From positions 1 to 14,127 of the forward strand of contig USNJ01000036.1 of the NCBI GenBank assembly GCA_900556055.1: a DNA stretch of 14,127 nucleotides, read 5' to 3'. The position numbers and the translations under genes are program-made. The DNA comes from an uncultured Ruminococcus sp. (lineage in GTDB: Bacteria > Bacillota > Clostridia > Oscillospirales > Ruminococcaceae). The notes under the pieces are model-generated. The model was given only the letters and a program-made list of their open reading frames with translations, did no database searches and was not told where the DNA came from. The number at the start of each line of letters is the position of its first letter. Within the stretch, counting starts at the first letter, position 1. Positions 1-6,054 of the stretch are shown here, in pieces.

Positions 1-98
1 GCCGTCAGCCGCTCCAAGCCGAGGCCGAGGCCGCCGTGCGGGCATGTGCCATATTTGTGAATCATCAGGTAGCCCGCGAAATCCTCCGGATTCATGCC
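1..98 (-). other. C-terminal fragment of a class IIb (Asp/Asn-type) aminoacyl-tRNA synthetase joined to ffh
   Basis: Minus-strand residues after the Ffh part read GMNPEDFAGYL, then YGTCPHGG and GLGLERLT. The segment PHGG-x-G-x-G-x-ER is class II synthetase motif 3, whose arginine contacts ATP, and NPEDF...Y...YG...PHGG is the arrangement of aspartyl/asparaginyl-tRNA synthetases. The fragment is in frame with the upstream Ffh residues. By hand count about 62 of its 98 bases are G or C, against roughly half in the adjoining ffh sequence, and its codons (TTG, CGG, ACG, CTC) look different. I cannot tell AspRS from AsnRS on this length. It belongs to the end of a separate gene, not to ffh. Confidence 0.7.
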
Positions 99-479
99 CT
101 TTTTCAGCATCTTCGCCAGCTTTGCAGAGTGAGTCGTCTTACCGGAGCCCTGAAGACCGCACATCATGATAACGCACGGCGGCTTTGCGGGAATATTTAT
201 GCGTGAGTTCTGTTCGCCCATCAGAGCGATCAGCTCATCGTTTACTATTTTTATGACATGCTGACCCGGTGTAAGGCTTGTGAGGACCTCTTCGCCGACA
301 GCCTTTTCAGTTACCTTCGCAACGAAATCCTTGACTACCTTATAGCTTACATCAGCTTCGAGAAGTGCCATCTTGACTTCGCGCATTGCTTCTCTTACAT
401 CGGATTCTGTCAGTTTTCCTCTGCTTTTCAGGCGCTTGAACACGCCGCCAAGTTTTTCGGAAAGTCCCTCAAACGCCAT
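1..479 (-). CDS. ffh: Signal recognition particle GTPase Ffh, N-terminal part only, running in frame into a tRNA-synthetase end
   Basis: Translating the minus strand from ATG at 479 gives MAFEGLSEKLGGVFKRLKSR and on through about 127 residues typical of Ffh: the helical N domain (about 1-95), then the GTPase G1 P-loop GLQGSGKTTHSAK near residues 108-120. Ffh is the SRP protein that binds 4.5S/6S RNA and signal sequences and targets ribosomes to the membrane. AAGGAG at 487-492 is 7 bases before the start, and the gene lies 24 bases after ylxM, the usual Firmicute pairing. After about residue 127 (base ~98) the frame stays open but is no longer Ffh: the expected GxRPLLVACDxYRPAA stretch, remaining G motifs and M domain are absent. 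The frame continues off the window edge. The Ffh identity is secure; what follows it is abnormal. Confidence 0.85.
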   Translation of the reverse strand, partial: MAFEGLSEKLGGVFKRLKSRGKLTESDVREAMREVKMALLEADVSYKVVKDFVAKVTEKAVGEEVLTSLTPGQHVIKIVNDELIALMGEQNSRINIPAKPPCVIMMCGLQGSGKTTHSAKLAKMLKKGMNPEDFAGYLMIHKYGTCPHGGLGLGLERLT

Positions 480-503
480 AATAACACTCCTTGTCCTTTA
501 TTG

Positions 504-878
504 TCAGAAAAGTTCTTTATTATCACGGATTATTCCGAGAATTGCTTCCGCCCTTCTGCCGAGACCCTTTGAAAAATCGTAGGTATCATTCTTGCGGGCT
601 ATATCATAAGCGAGTTTCTCAACGGAATCCATTATCTCACGGAACTGTTTGGCCTTGCGGCAGCAGCCCAGCTTTTCTTCCGTTTCGAGAAGTATCTGTT
701 CGCCTCTCTTGATGCTGTCTCTTACGCCCTGTCTTGTGATGCCCGCATAATCTGCGATCTCACCGAGCGAAAGATCCTCATTATAATAAAGCTCCATAAC
801 GTCCTTCTGCTTATCCGTCAGCATAGCGGAATAATAATCCAGCAGAACCGACATATTCAGATCCTTGCCGTTACTCAT
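504..878 (-). CDS. ylxM: YlxM/p13-family putative helix-turn-helix DNA-binding protein
   Basis: 124 residues, the normal size for the YlxM (UPF0122) family. The N-terminal half, including LLDYYSAMLTDKQKDVMELYY and NEDLSLGEIADYAGITRQGV, is a sigma-70 region-4-like helix-turn-helix followed by RDSIKRGEQILLETEEKLG. The family is encoded next to ffh and is generally linked to the SRP pathway; its exact role is unsettled. The start at 878 is chosen because GGAGGT (884-889) sits 5 bases upstream; an internal ATG at 854 is the alternative. It is the first gene of a ylxM-ffh operon driven by a consensus promoter at 922-950, with a palindrome directly after the -10 box. The C-terminal part after about residue 75 is more variable in the family and is not diagnostic. 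Confidence 0.9.
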   Translation of the reverse strand: MSNGKDLNMSVLLDYYSAMLTDKQKDVMELYYNEDLSLGEIADYAGITRQGVRDSIKRGEQILLETEEKLGCCRKAKQFREIMDSVEKLAYDIARKNDTYDFSKGLGRRAEAILGIIRDNKELF

Positions 879-897
879 ACCGCACCTCCGCCGAATA

Positions 898-921
898 ATG
901 TAAAGTACCGAAGCTTTACAT
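898..921 (-). promoter_or_regulatory. Palindrome abutting the ylxM -10 box, candidate operator
   Basis: Half sites ATGTAAAG (898-905) and CTTTACAT (914-921) form a perfect 8-bp inverted repeat around 8 bases, starting directly after TATAAT and covering the predicted transcription start. The position fits a repressor site. The centre reads CTTCGG in the RNA sense, which could form a C(UUCG)G hairpin, but most of the 5' arm would lie upstream of the predicted start of transcription, so a DNA role is more likely. Confidence 0.5.
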
Positions 922-950
922 ATTATACACTATAAATCACGCCTTGTCAA
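922..950 (-). promoter_or_regulatory. sigma-A promoter for ylxM-ffh
   Basis: On the minus strand a perfect TTGACA (945-950), 17-base spacer and perfect TATAAT (922-927) lie 44 bases before the ylxM start. Confidence 0.85.
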
Positions 951-1117
951 GGGTTTTTTCAAATTTTCCGAAAAAAAGATTTTCATGCCGAAAACCACGC
1001 TGTTTTGGCAATACTGCACGATAAAACCACTGATGCATATGTGGCTCTCAATATAATTATATTTCGGTATCCGCCGATAAAGAAGCATCAGTCAGAAGAA
1101 AAAATCCGAAAAAACAG

Positions 1118-1146
1118 TTGATTTTATCCGCAATATATAGTATAAT
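1118..1146 (+). promoter_or_regulatory. sigma-A promoter for tcdA
   Basis: TTGATT (1118-1123), 17-base spacer and TATAAT (1141-1146). The tcdA start follows at 1203. Confidence 0.75.
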
Positions 1147-1202
1147 AATAAAATCATACGAAATTGATGTGTATTATCTGAGATAAAAAGGAATGAAATA
1201 AA

Positions 1203-1973
1203 ATGCTTAATCAGTTTTCGAGGACCGAGCTTATTTTCGGTGAAGAAGCAATGGAAAAGCTCGCAAATGCCCGTGTTGCGGTGTTCGGAGTAGGCGGTGT
1301 CGGCGGATATGCAGTCGAGGCTCTCGTGCGCAGCGGTGTAGGTGCGATAGACATAATCGACGATGACAAGGTGTGTCTGACCAATCTTAACAGGCAGATA
1401 ATCGCCCTGCGTTCGACTGTCGGCAAGTACAAGGTCGATGTCTGCGAGGAAAGAATACTTGACATCAACCCGGACTGCAAGGTAACAAAGCACAGAATGT
1501 TCTATATGCCAGAGACCGCCGATCAGTTCGACTTCACGCAGTACGACTACATCATCGACGCTATCGACACGGTGACGGGAAAGCTTGAGCTTGTAAAGCG
1601 TGCGAATGCCGTAAAAACGCCGATCATCTGCTCAATGGGTGCAGGAAACAAGGTCAATGCCGCAGCGTTTGAAGTCGCTGACATTTACAGCACATCGGTA
1701 TGTCCGCTTGCAAAGGTCATGCGATATGAGCTGAAGCGGCTTGGGATAAAGAAGCTTAAAGTAGTATATTCCAGAGAAAAGCCGATAATCCCGCAGGAAG
1801 ACGGCGCAGCAAGCTGTAAGAGCCACTGCATCTGTCCTCCGGGAACGGCAAGAAAATGCACACAAAGACGTGCAGTCCCCGGAAGCACGGCGTTTGTTCC
1901 GTCAGTCGTCGGACTTATCATCGCAGGCGAGGTCATCAAGGACCTGACAGGCATAAAAGAAACAATGATGTAA
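1203..1973 (+). CDS. tcdA: tRNA threonylcarbamoyladenosine dehydratase TcdA (E1/ThiF-like)
   Basis: 256 residues, full length for the TcdA/CsdL/YrvM family. These enzymes use ATP to cyclise t6A at position 37 of ANN-decoding tRNAs to ct6A. The ThiF-type nucleotide-binding fold is clear: N-terminal FSRTELIFGEEAMEKLANA, then the glycine-rich VFGVGGVGGYAVEALVRSG (about 28-46), DDDKVCLTNLNRQ (about 53-65), the aspartate-rich YIIDAIDTV, MGAGNKVNAAAFEVADI, TSVCPLAKVMR, and a C-terminal PGSTAFVPSVVGLIIAGEV. The cysteine cluster CKSHCICPPG before the end is typical of Gram-positive members. AAGGA at 1188-1192 precedes the ATG by 10 bases. The gene stands alone, with its own promoter and a bidirectional terminator at 1975-2009. 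Distinguishing it from MoeB or ThiF rests on the PGS...GEV tail and the lack of sulfur-carrier genes nearby. Confidence 0.92.
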   Translation: MLNQFSRTELIFGEEAMEKLANARVAVFGVGGVGGYAVEALVRSGVGAIDIIDDDKVCLTNLNRQIIALRSTVGKYKVDVCEERILDINPDCKVTKHRMFYMPETADQFDFTQYDYIIDAIDTVTGKLELVKRANAVKTPIICSMGAGNKVNAAAFEVADIYSTSVCPLAKVMRYELKRLGIKKLKVVYSREKPIIPQEDGAASCKSHCICPPGTARKCTQRRAVPGSTAFVPSVVGLIIAGEVIKDLTGIKETMM

Positions 1974-1974
1974 C

Positions 1975-2009
1975 AAAAACCGCAGATCTTTTCGGTCTGC
2001 GGTTTTTTT
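1975..2009. terminator. Bidirectional terminator between tcdA and the kinase-like gene
   Basis: Inverted repeat AAAAACCGCAGA (1975-1986) / TCTGCGGTTTTT (1996-2007) with a 9-base loop and T/A runs on both sides. It lies between the tcdA stop (1973) and the converging stop at 2011, so it can serve both genes. Confidence 0.9.
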
Positions 2010-2010
2010 A

Positions 2011-3876
2011 TCAATATGCGGGTCTGCTCACGATAAGGTTGAGCGGATCATCGGTTTCAAGCGTAGTCGCAGTCGTCTCTGGCGGAACGTCTATCACAGG
2101 GACAGTCGTGACCGTCTCAGATGTTTCAGGCGCGGAAATACCAGTCATATCGGGCGGATTTACCGCAACATACACCACAAGCTCCTCGCCCTTTTCGATA
2201 TCAAGCTGTTCTCCCGGCTCGATGCTTGTTCGTATAACATAGCCTTCAAGGACATCGGAGGTCTCTTCCTCCTCTTCGACGAATTTTATTCCCGCCGAAG
2301 TCAGCATGCTGAAATAATCCTTCTTCGAGATGCCTATATACTCGGGAACGGAAACATACTTCGAGCCAAGGCTGACTACAAGCTTCAGCTCCGTATTTTT
2401 CTCGTAATTTGCGCCCTTGTCTATCGACTGGGATATGATAATGCCCTTTTCAACGTTCTCGTCATATTTATATTCGGGAACGAAGATCAGGTTATCCTTA
2501 TATGTCTCGGAATTCTTGATCGTGTCGTAATATTTGCCTTTGAAATCACTCATTATATAGATCGCTGACGGCTTCTGCTGTGCGGTCGTGACGGCGTTCG
2601 TTTCGATCGTTTCAGGCTCAGTCAGCACAGGCATGGTGCTTTCGCTGGATATCACAGTGACCGTTCCGCTTGCTGCGGGCGAATTATCGTTTCTGACATC
2701 TGTTCTGCCCAGCGCAAAAAGCATGATTATCATGACAGCGAACATTACCGCAAGCGTTGCAACGCCGACAGCTATGAAAATTGCGTGTCTGCTCCTGCTC
2801 TTTGCGGGTGTCTGATGTTCATATGGCACACGCTCGGAGGAATGTGCATTTTTGAGCATATCCCTGTTGAATGTGATAGTGGATGTTGCGGCAGTCTTGG
2901 ACGGCGACATATAATCGGGCTGCTCAAAAAGCATCGTTACAAGCTCCGTTATAGTCTGTATCCGCATCTCGCCGGACAGGTTCATGCCGTTCATTATCAC
3001 CTTTGAAACATTCTTCGGGACATTCGGATCAAGTCCGCACGGCTCAACAAGGTTGTCGTTATTTGTCCTGCTGATCGCCTCAGGCGGAACAACGCCCGTC
3101 AGCATTCTGTAAAGCACGGCGGAAATGCCGTAAACATCGGTCCATGTTCCCTGCCAGTTATTTGACGAATACTGCTCGGGAGCGGCATATCCCGAAAAGA
3201 TCTCGGGAGCGAGGTCTGTGTTTGCCGTTCTTGAATCGGGTATGCAGAAGCCTGTAAGCTTCAGCTCGCCCTTGTCGCTCACGATTATTGTTTCGGGAGA
3301 TATTCCCCTGTGGACAAGTCCTGCGTTATGCACAAGCGAAAGCGTTGTGAATATCGGCGGGAATATTGCCCTTACCTCGTCCCACGACAGCTCCCCCGCA
3401 TGATCCTGGAGATATTCGAGCAGCGTTTTTCCCTCGGTGTATGTCAGTATCGCATACGCCGTATTATTAGCACAAAACACCTCTTTGCAGGAATTTATGT
3501 GATTGAGCGTCCGCATTTTGGTGAGCAGCTTATTCAGCTCAATAAACTCGGACATATATGTTTTATACTGCGCGATCTTGTTTTTATCGGGAATGACTTC
3601 CGCATTTCCTCTTTCTCTCGAGCAGAGCGTGTCGGGCATATATTCCCTGACAGCAACCTTTGTTTCTGTATATGTATCATATGCGATATAGGAAGCGCCC
3701 TCGCCGTTATAGCTGAGCAGCCTGCCTATCAGGTATCTTTCGCAGAGCATATATCTCGGAGGAAGATAAGACGGCAGAAAAGGAGCGTGTTCATTATATC
3801 CGCAGTGCGGGCAGGTTTCTGTGCCTTCTTCCTTAGGCTCCATGCAGCCCGGGCAGAGATCGGAAAATTCGCTCAT
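2011..3876 (-). CDS. Zinc-ribbon, kinase-like (predicted pseudokinase), single-pass membrane protein with two PASTA domains
   Basis: 621 residues. Order: zinc ribbon CPGC (8-11) and CPHC (22-25); a Ser/Thr-kinase-like domain about 47-320; a membrane helix about 365-389; two extracellular PASTA-like repeats about 437-504 and 505-575; a Thr/Pro-rich tail. This is the layout of PrkC-type envelope sensors plus a zinc ribbon. The fold is supported by AAPEQY (231-236), WTDVYG (245-250) and LYRMLTG. The catalytic positions are changed: the VAVR segment has Arg77 for the ATP-binding Lys, HRD is HRG (189-191), the loop Asn is Thr196, and DFG is GFC (209-211). Phosphotransfer is therefore unlikely, and a peptidoglycan-sensing or scaffold role is inferred. 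GGAGG at 3885-3889 supports the start. It is monocistronic, with a promoter at 3911-3939. Active kinases are expected elsewhere in the genome. Confidence 0.88.
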   Translation of the reverse strand: MSEFSDLCPGCMEPKEEGTETCPHCGYNEHAPFLPSYLPPRYMLCERYLIGRLLSYNGEGASYIAYDTYTETKVAVREYMPDTLCSRERGNAEVIPDKNKIAQYKTYMSEFIELNKLLTKMRTLNHINSCKEVFCANNTAYAILTYTEGKTLLEYLQDHAGELSWDEVRAIFPPIFTTLSLVHNAGLVHRGISPETIIVSDKGELKLTGFCIPDSRTANTDLAPEIFSGYAAPEQYSSNNWQGTWTDVYGISAVLYRMLTGVVPPEAISRTNNDNLVEPCGLDPNVPKNVSKVIMNGMNLSGEMRIQTITELVTMLFEQPDYMSPSKTAATSTITFNRDMLKNAHSSERVPYEHQTPAKSRSRHAIFIAVGVATLAVMFAVMIIMLFALGRTDVRNDNSPAASGTVTVISSESTMPVLTEPETIETNAVTTAQQKPSAIYIMSDFKGKYYDTIKNSETYKDNLIFVPEYKYDENVEKGIIISQSIDKGANYEKNTELKLVVSLGSKYVSVPEYIGISKKDYFSMLTSAGIKFVEEEEETSDVLEGYVIRTSIEPGEQLDIEKGEELVVYVAVNPPDMTGISAPETSETVTTVPVIDVPPETTATTLETDDPLNLIVSRPAY

Positions 3877-3910
3877 TTTTCATTCCTCCCTTGAAAATTA
3901 TTACAATGAT

Positions 3911-3939
3911 ATAATAGCAGTGCATCAGCGAAAAGTCAA
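3911..3939 (-). promoter_or_regulatory. sigma-A promoter for the kinase-like gene
   Basis: Minus strand TTGACT (3934-3939), 17-base spacer, TATTAT (3911-3916), about 35 bases before the start codon. Confidence 0.7.
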
Positions 3940-3957
3940 CAGTTTTACCCAAACTGT
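3939..3957 (-). promoter_or_regulatory. Inverted repeat overlapping the -35 edge, candidate regulator site
   Basis: ACAGTTT (3939-3945) and AAACTGT (3951-3957) form a perfect 7-bp inverted repeat around 5 bases. It touches the upstream edge of the -35 box of the kinase-like gene, where an activator could bind. No regulator can be assigned. Confidence 0.35.
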
Positions 3958-4080
3958 AACCCTGCTGCGCTCAATTGTATTTTTTCTGTAACCGATAAAC
4001 ATCAGTTTTTTATTATATCATAATATGCCTGACACGTCAAGAAAAACGCACTTCTTTGATGATTTTTTCATATTTGCACA

Positions 4081-4128
4081 AAAAATCCGCCCATCTGCTG
4101 CATTTCTGTCGGCAAACGGGCGGATTTA
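4081..4128 (-). terminator. Terminator of the ECF S-component gene
   Basis: In minus-strand sense AAATCCGCCC (4119-4128) pairs with GGGCGGATTT (4084-4093), followed by a T run (4081-4086), just after the stop at 4140. The 25-base loop is large but contains further pairing potential. Confidence 0.8.
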
Positions 4129-4139
4129 TCGGCGCAATA

Positions 4140-4976
4140 TCATTCTTCTTCGGCTGCTTCTGTTTCTGCGGGGAACTCAAATCCCTGATTTTCAGCCAGC
4201 ATATCAAGCTTGTTTTCCAGCTCTGTGATCCTGTCCTCAAGCTGCTGCTTTTCTTCATTCTGAGCCTTTTCGATCTTGGACTGAGCTGCGATATTCATGC
4301 AGTAAGCAGTCGTCAGTATGCAGACAAGAACTGTGAGCGTGCCTGTCAGAGGATTGAGCCAGCCTTTCTTTTCGGGTGCGGGAGCGTTGATAAGCTCGCC
4401 TATCTCTGTGGTTTTCAGTGCCTTTTTCAGTGCGATAGTCAGCGGAACGGAGATAACTACCGCAGCGACAGCATTGATCGTCGATGTGATGGCATTATTT
4501 CCGACAGCCGTCCATGCAGCCGCATAGCTTGCATCGTTTGCGCCGTTTACGATAAGCACCGTAAAGAAGGATTTCAGCAGATAAAGCACAATGTAAGTCA
4601 GCTGACCCGAGATACCTGCGATTATCGCATTGGAAACAGCCTTCTCGCTGTTCTTTCTTGTCAGATTTTTCATAAATGCGCCCGCAACATAGCCCATTGC
4701 GAACTTGGAAATGAACGTATACGGTGCAGAAAGCACATAAGCAGGTGTGAACAGATCAAACAGTGCTGCGCCTATACCCGATGAAAGTCCGCCGATAACA
4801 GGTCCGAAAAGCAGTCCGGCGAGCAGACACATTGAATTTCCCAGATGGATCCTTGTCAGCAGTATGCCGTTCGGTATCTGTATCTGGAGATAGTTTCCTG
4901 CGTAAACAAGTGCTGCCATAAGACCTGCGGCAACAATTTTTATTAAAGTCTTGTGTGATTCAGAAACGTTTTTCAT
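4140..4976 (-). CDS. ECF transporter S component with an extra membrane helix and coiled-coil C-terminus
   Basis: 278 residues. The first about 185 have six hydrophobic segments, including LIKIVAAGLMAALVYAGNYL, HLGNSMCLLAGLLFGPVIGG, FISKFAMGYVAGAF and AVAAVVISVPLTIALKK. This matches membrane substrate-binding S components (riboflavin/ECF_S-like) that capture a vitamin or related small molecule and use shared EcfA/A'/T energy modules. S components are usually about 170-200 residues. Here a linker rich in Pro and charged residues is followed by a seventh helix (about 207-228) and a Lys/Glu-rich coiled coil (about 231-262), ending in an acidic tail. Substrate cannot be assigned: no riboswitch, vitamin gene or EcfAT gene adjoins it. 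AAAGGGG lies about 9 bases before the ATG; a promoter is at 5014-5041. Confidence 0.82.
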   Translation of the reverse strand: MKNVSESHKTLIKIVAAGLMAALVYAGNYLQIQIPNGILLTRIHLGNSMCLLAGLLFGPVIGGLSSGIGAALFDLFTPAYVLSAPYTFISKFAMGYVAGAFMKNLTRKNSEKAVSNAIIAGISGQLTYIVLYLLKSFFTVLIVNGANDASYAAAWTAVGNNAITSTINAVAAVVISVPLTIALKKALKTTEIGELINAPAPEKKGWLNPLTGTLTVLVCILTTAYCMNIAAQSKIEKAQNEEKQQLEDRITELENKLDMLAENQGFEFPAETEAAEEE

Positions 4977-5013
4977 TCCGAATTACCCCTTTTCTCTCTT
5001 TATTTCAATACCT

Positions 5014-5041
5014 ATTATATCCCTATGAGATGAAAATTCAA
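5014..5041 (-). promoter_or_regulatory. sigma-A promoter for the ECF S-component gene
   Basis: Minus strand TTGAAT (5036-5041), 16-base spacer, TATAAT (5014-5019). The predicted leader is only about 30 bases, too short for a riboswitch. Confidence 0.7.
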
Positions 5042-5130
5042 AAGTATGAACGCATTAACATATTGTCAAAATCTGTGCATTATTGCCTGTTTTTACATTC
5101 CGATATCCCGATATAATATGCAAAAAAGCA

Positions 5131-5156
5131 AAAATAAAACCGCCCAAAAGGACGGT
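5131..5156 (-). terminator. Weak terminator downstream of the hypothetical gene
   Basis: In minus-strand sense ACCGTCC (5150-5156), TTTT loop, GGGCGGT (5139-5145, one G-U pair), then TTTATTTT. It lies about 80 bases after the stop at 5236. Confidence 0.55.
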
Positions 5157-5235
5157 ATATTTCATAAAATCCAAATATGCACAAATCAGCAGCGTCAGCA
5201 CACACATTATTTATGCACAATGCAGATTTGAATTG

Positions 5236-5811
5236 TCAGATAACAGCAGAAAAGCCTTCTTTTCCCTTGTGTTCGTCGTTTTCCAGGCTTTCTTCAGCAT
5301 CGGAAAGTATCTTGTTGCGAAGCTCTTCAAGGGTATCGAGGTTGCCCTGCGGCAGTCTGTCCTTATACGGCTCGAAAGCCGCAAAAAACTTCTTGTAAAT
5401 ATCCTCGGAATCCGTTTTGACGAACACTGACGGGTCATATCCCGCACCGCTCATCACATATTCCCACGAACGCTTGATAAGTCCGTTCAGAAGTCCCTCC
5501 AGCATACCCTCCAGCTTTGCCTTTTCCTCGGACGGCTTAGGCGGCAGGAAATCAAAATAAGGCTCGATAGCGATCAGCTCATCCATGGATCTCATTGCTG
5601 AATCATATCGCGAGAAAAAAATGTTTATCTTCTGGGTGTTTTTGAGTGCGGAAAGATCTTCGGCGATGCTGCTTTTTCTGTTCTTGATATACAGTGCCGT
5701 GGTCTGCATAAGGATCTCCATTGAAACCATCAGCTTTTTCTCGTTGGATTTCAGGAGAAAATTCTGCAGCCCGATGTATTTTTCCTTATCTTTTAATGAC
5801 ATTAGAGCCAT
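5236..5811 (-). CDS. Hypothetical cytoplasmic helical protein
   Basis: About 191 residues from the chosen start MALMSLKDKEKYIGLQNFLL. I do not recognise a family. It has no signal peptide or membrane helix, is rich in Lys, Glu and Leu, and looks mostly alpha-helical, with a proline-containing break (DFLPPKPSEEKAK) near the middle and a charged tail. The frame stays open up to 5895, but the promoter -10 box at 5886-5891 places transcription start near 5880, so starts further upstream are excluded. GGAAAGGA ends 8 bases before the ATG at 5811, better than the ATG at 5817, which is only 2 bases away. Monocistronic, on the same strand as its neighbours, with terminator hairpins on both sides. Confidence 0.72.
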   Translation of the reverse strand: MALMSLKDKEKYIGLQNFLLKSNEKKLMVSMEILMQTTALYIKNRKSSIAEDLSALKNTQKINIFFSRYDSAMRSMDELIAIEPYFDFLPPKPSEEKAKLEGMLEGLLNGLIKRSWEYVMSGAGYDPSVFVKTDSEDIYKKFFAAFEPYKDRLPQGNLDTLEELRNKILSDAEESLENDEHKGKEGFSAVI

Positions 5812-5885
5812 GATCATGTTCCTTTCCGAAAATATCCCCTGAACCGGAACAGAATATTTTCTGTAACTCAATTTGGTCTGATTAT

Positions 5886-5914
5886 ATTTTACCACAATGT
5901 TGCGTTAATTTCAA
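5886..5914 (-). promoter_or_regulatory. sigma-A promoter for the hypothetical gene
   Basis: Minus strand TTGAAA (5909-5914), 17-base spacer, TAAAAT (5886-5891). This position decides the start of the downstream gene. Confidence 0.65.
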
Positions 5915-5973
5915 TAGCATTTGTATCATTTTATAATTTTTATGAAAATTCCAGATGGATTTTATGCAGATTT

Positions 5974-6021
5974 AACAAATAAAAGTGGACATTGTCAGCA
6001 TAAATGCGGCAATATCCACTT
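5974..6021 (-). terminator. Terminator of the nfeD-flotillin operon
   Basis: In minus-strand sense AAGTGGATATTG (6010-6021) pairs with CAATGTCCACTT (5983-5994) over 12 positions with one G-U pair; a further inner GCA/TGC pairing is possible. TTTTATTTGTT follows. It lies 33 bases after the flotillin stop. Confidence 0.8.
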
Positions 6022-6054
6022 ACGGCTCATTTTAGAGCTTTAATGCACGTGGTA

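Larger units (their letters stand above)
879..1202. other. Intergenic region between divergent ylxM and tcdA
   Basis: 324 bases without a gene. It holds the two divergent promoters and the ylxM palindrome. Between them lie a wide 8-bp inverted repeat, ACTGATGC (1029-1036) with GCATCAGT (1085-1092), and a perfect AT-rich palindrome AATATAATTATATT (1050-1063) inside it. I see no RNA gene. Confidence 0.6.

Noticed and set aside
4056..4784. A 242-residue open frame opposite the ECF S-component gene
   Set aside because: It starts in the terminator of the opposite gene, is Cys/Arg-rich with no domain, and the minus strand codes for a convincing membrane protein.
4977..5060. Riboswitch upstream of the ECF S-component gene
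   Set aside because: S components are often under vitamin riboswitches, but the promoter at 5014-5041 leaves only about a 30-base leader, and no conserved riboswitch motif is visible.
5812..5895. Upstream extension of the hypothetical gene to a start at 5895
   Set aside because: The promoter -10 box lies at 5886-5891, so the upstream ATG would not be transcribed; a good ribosome site supports 5811.
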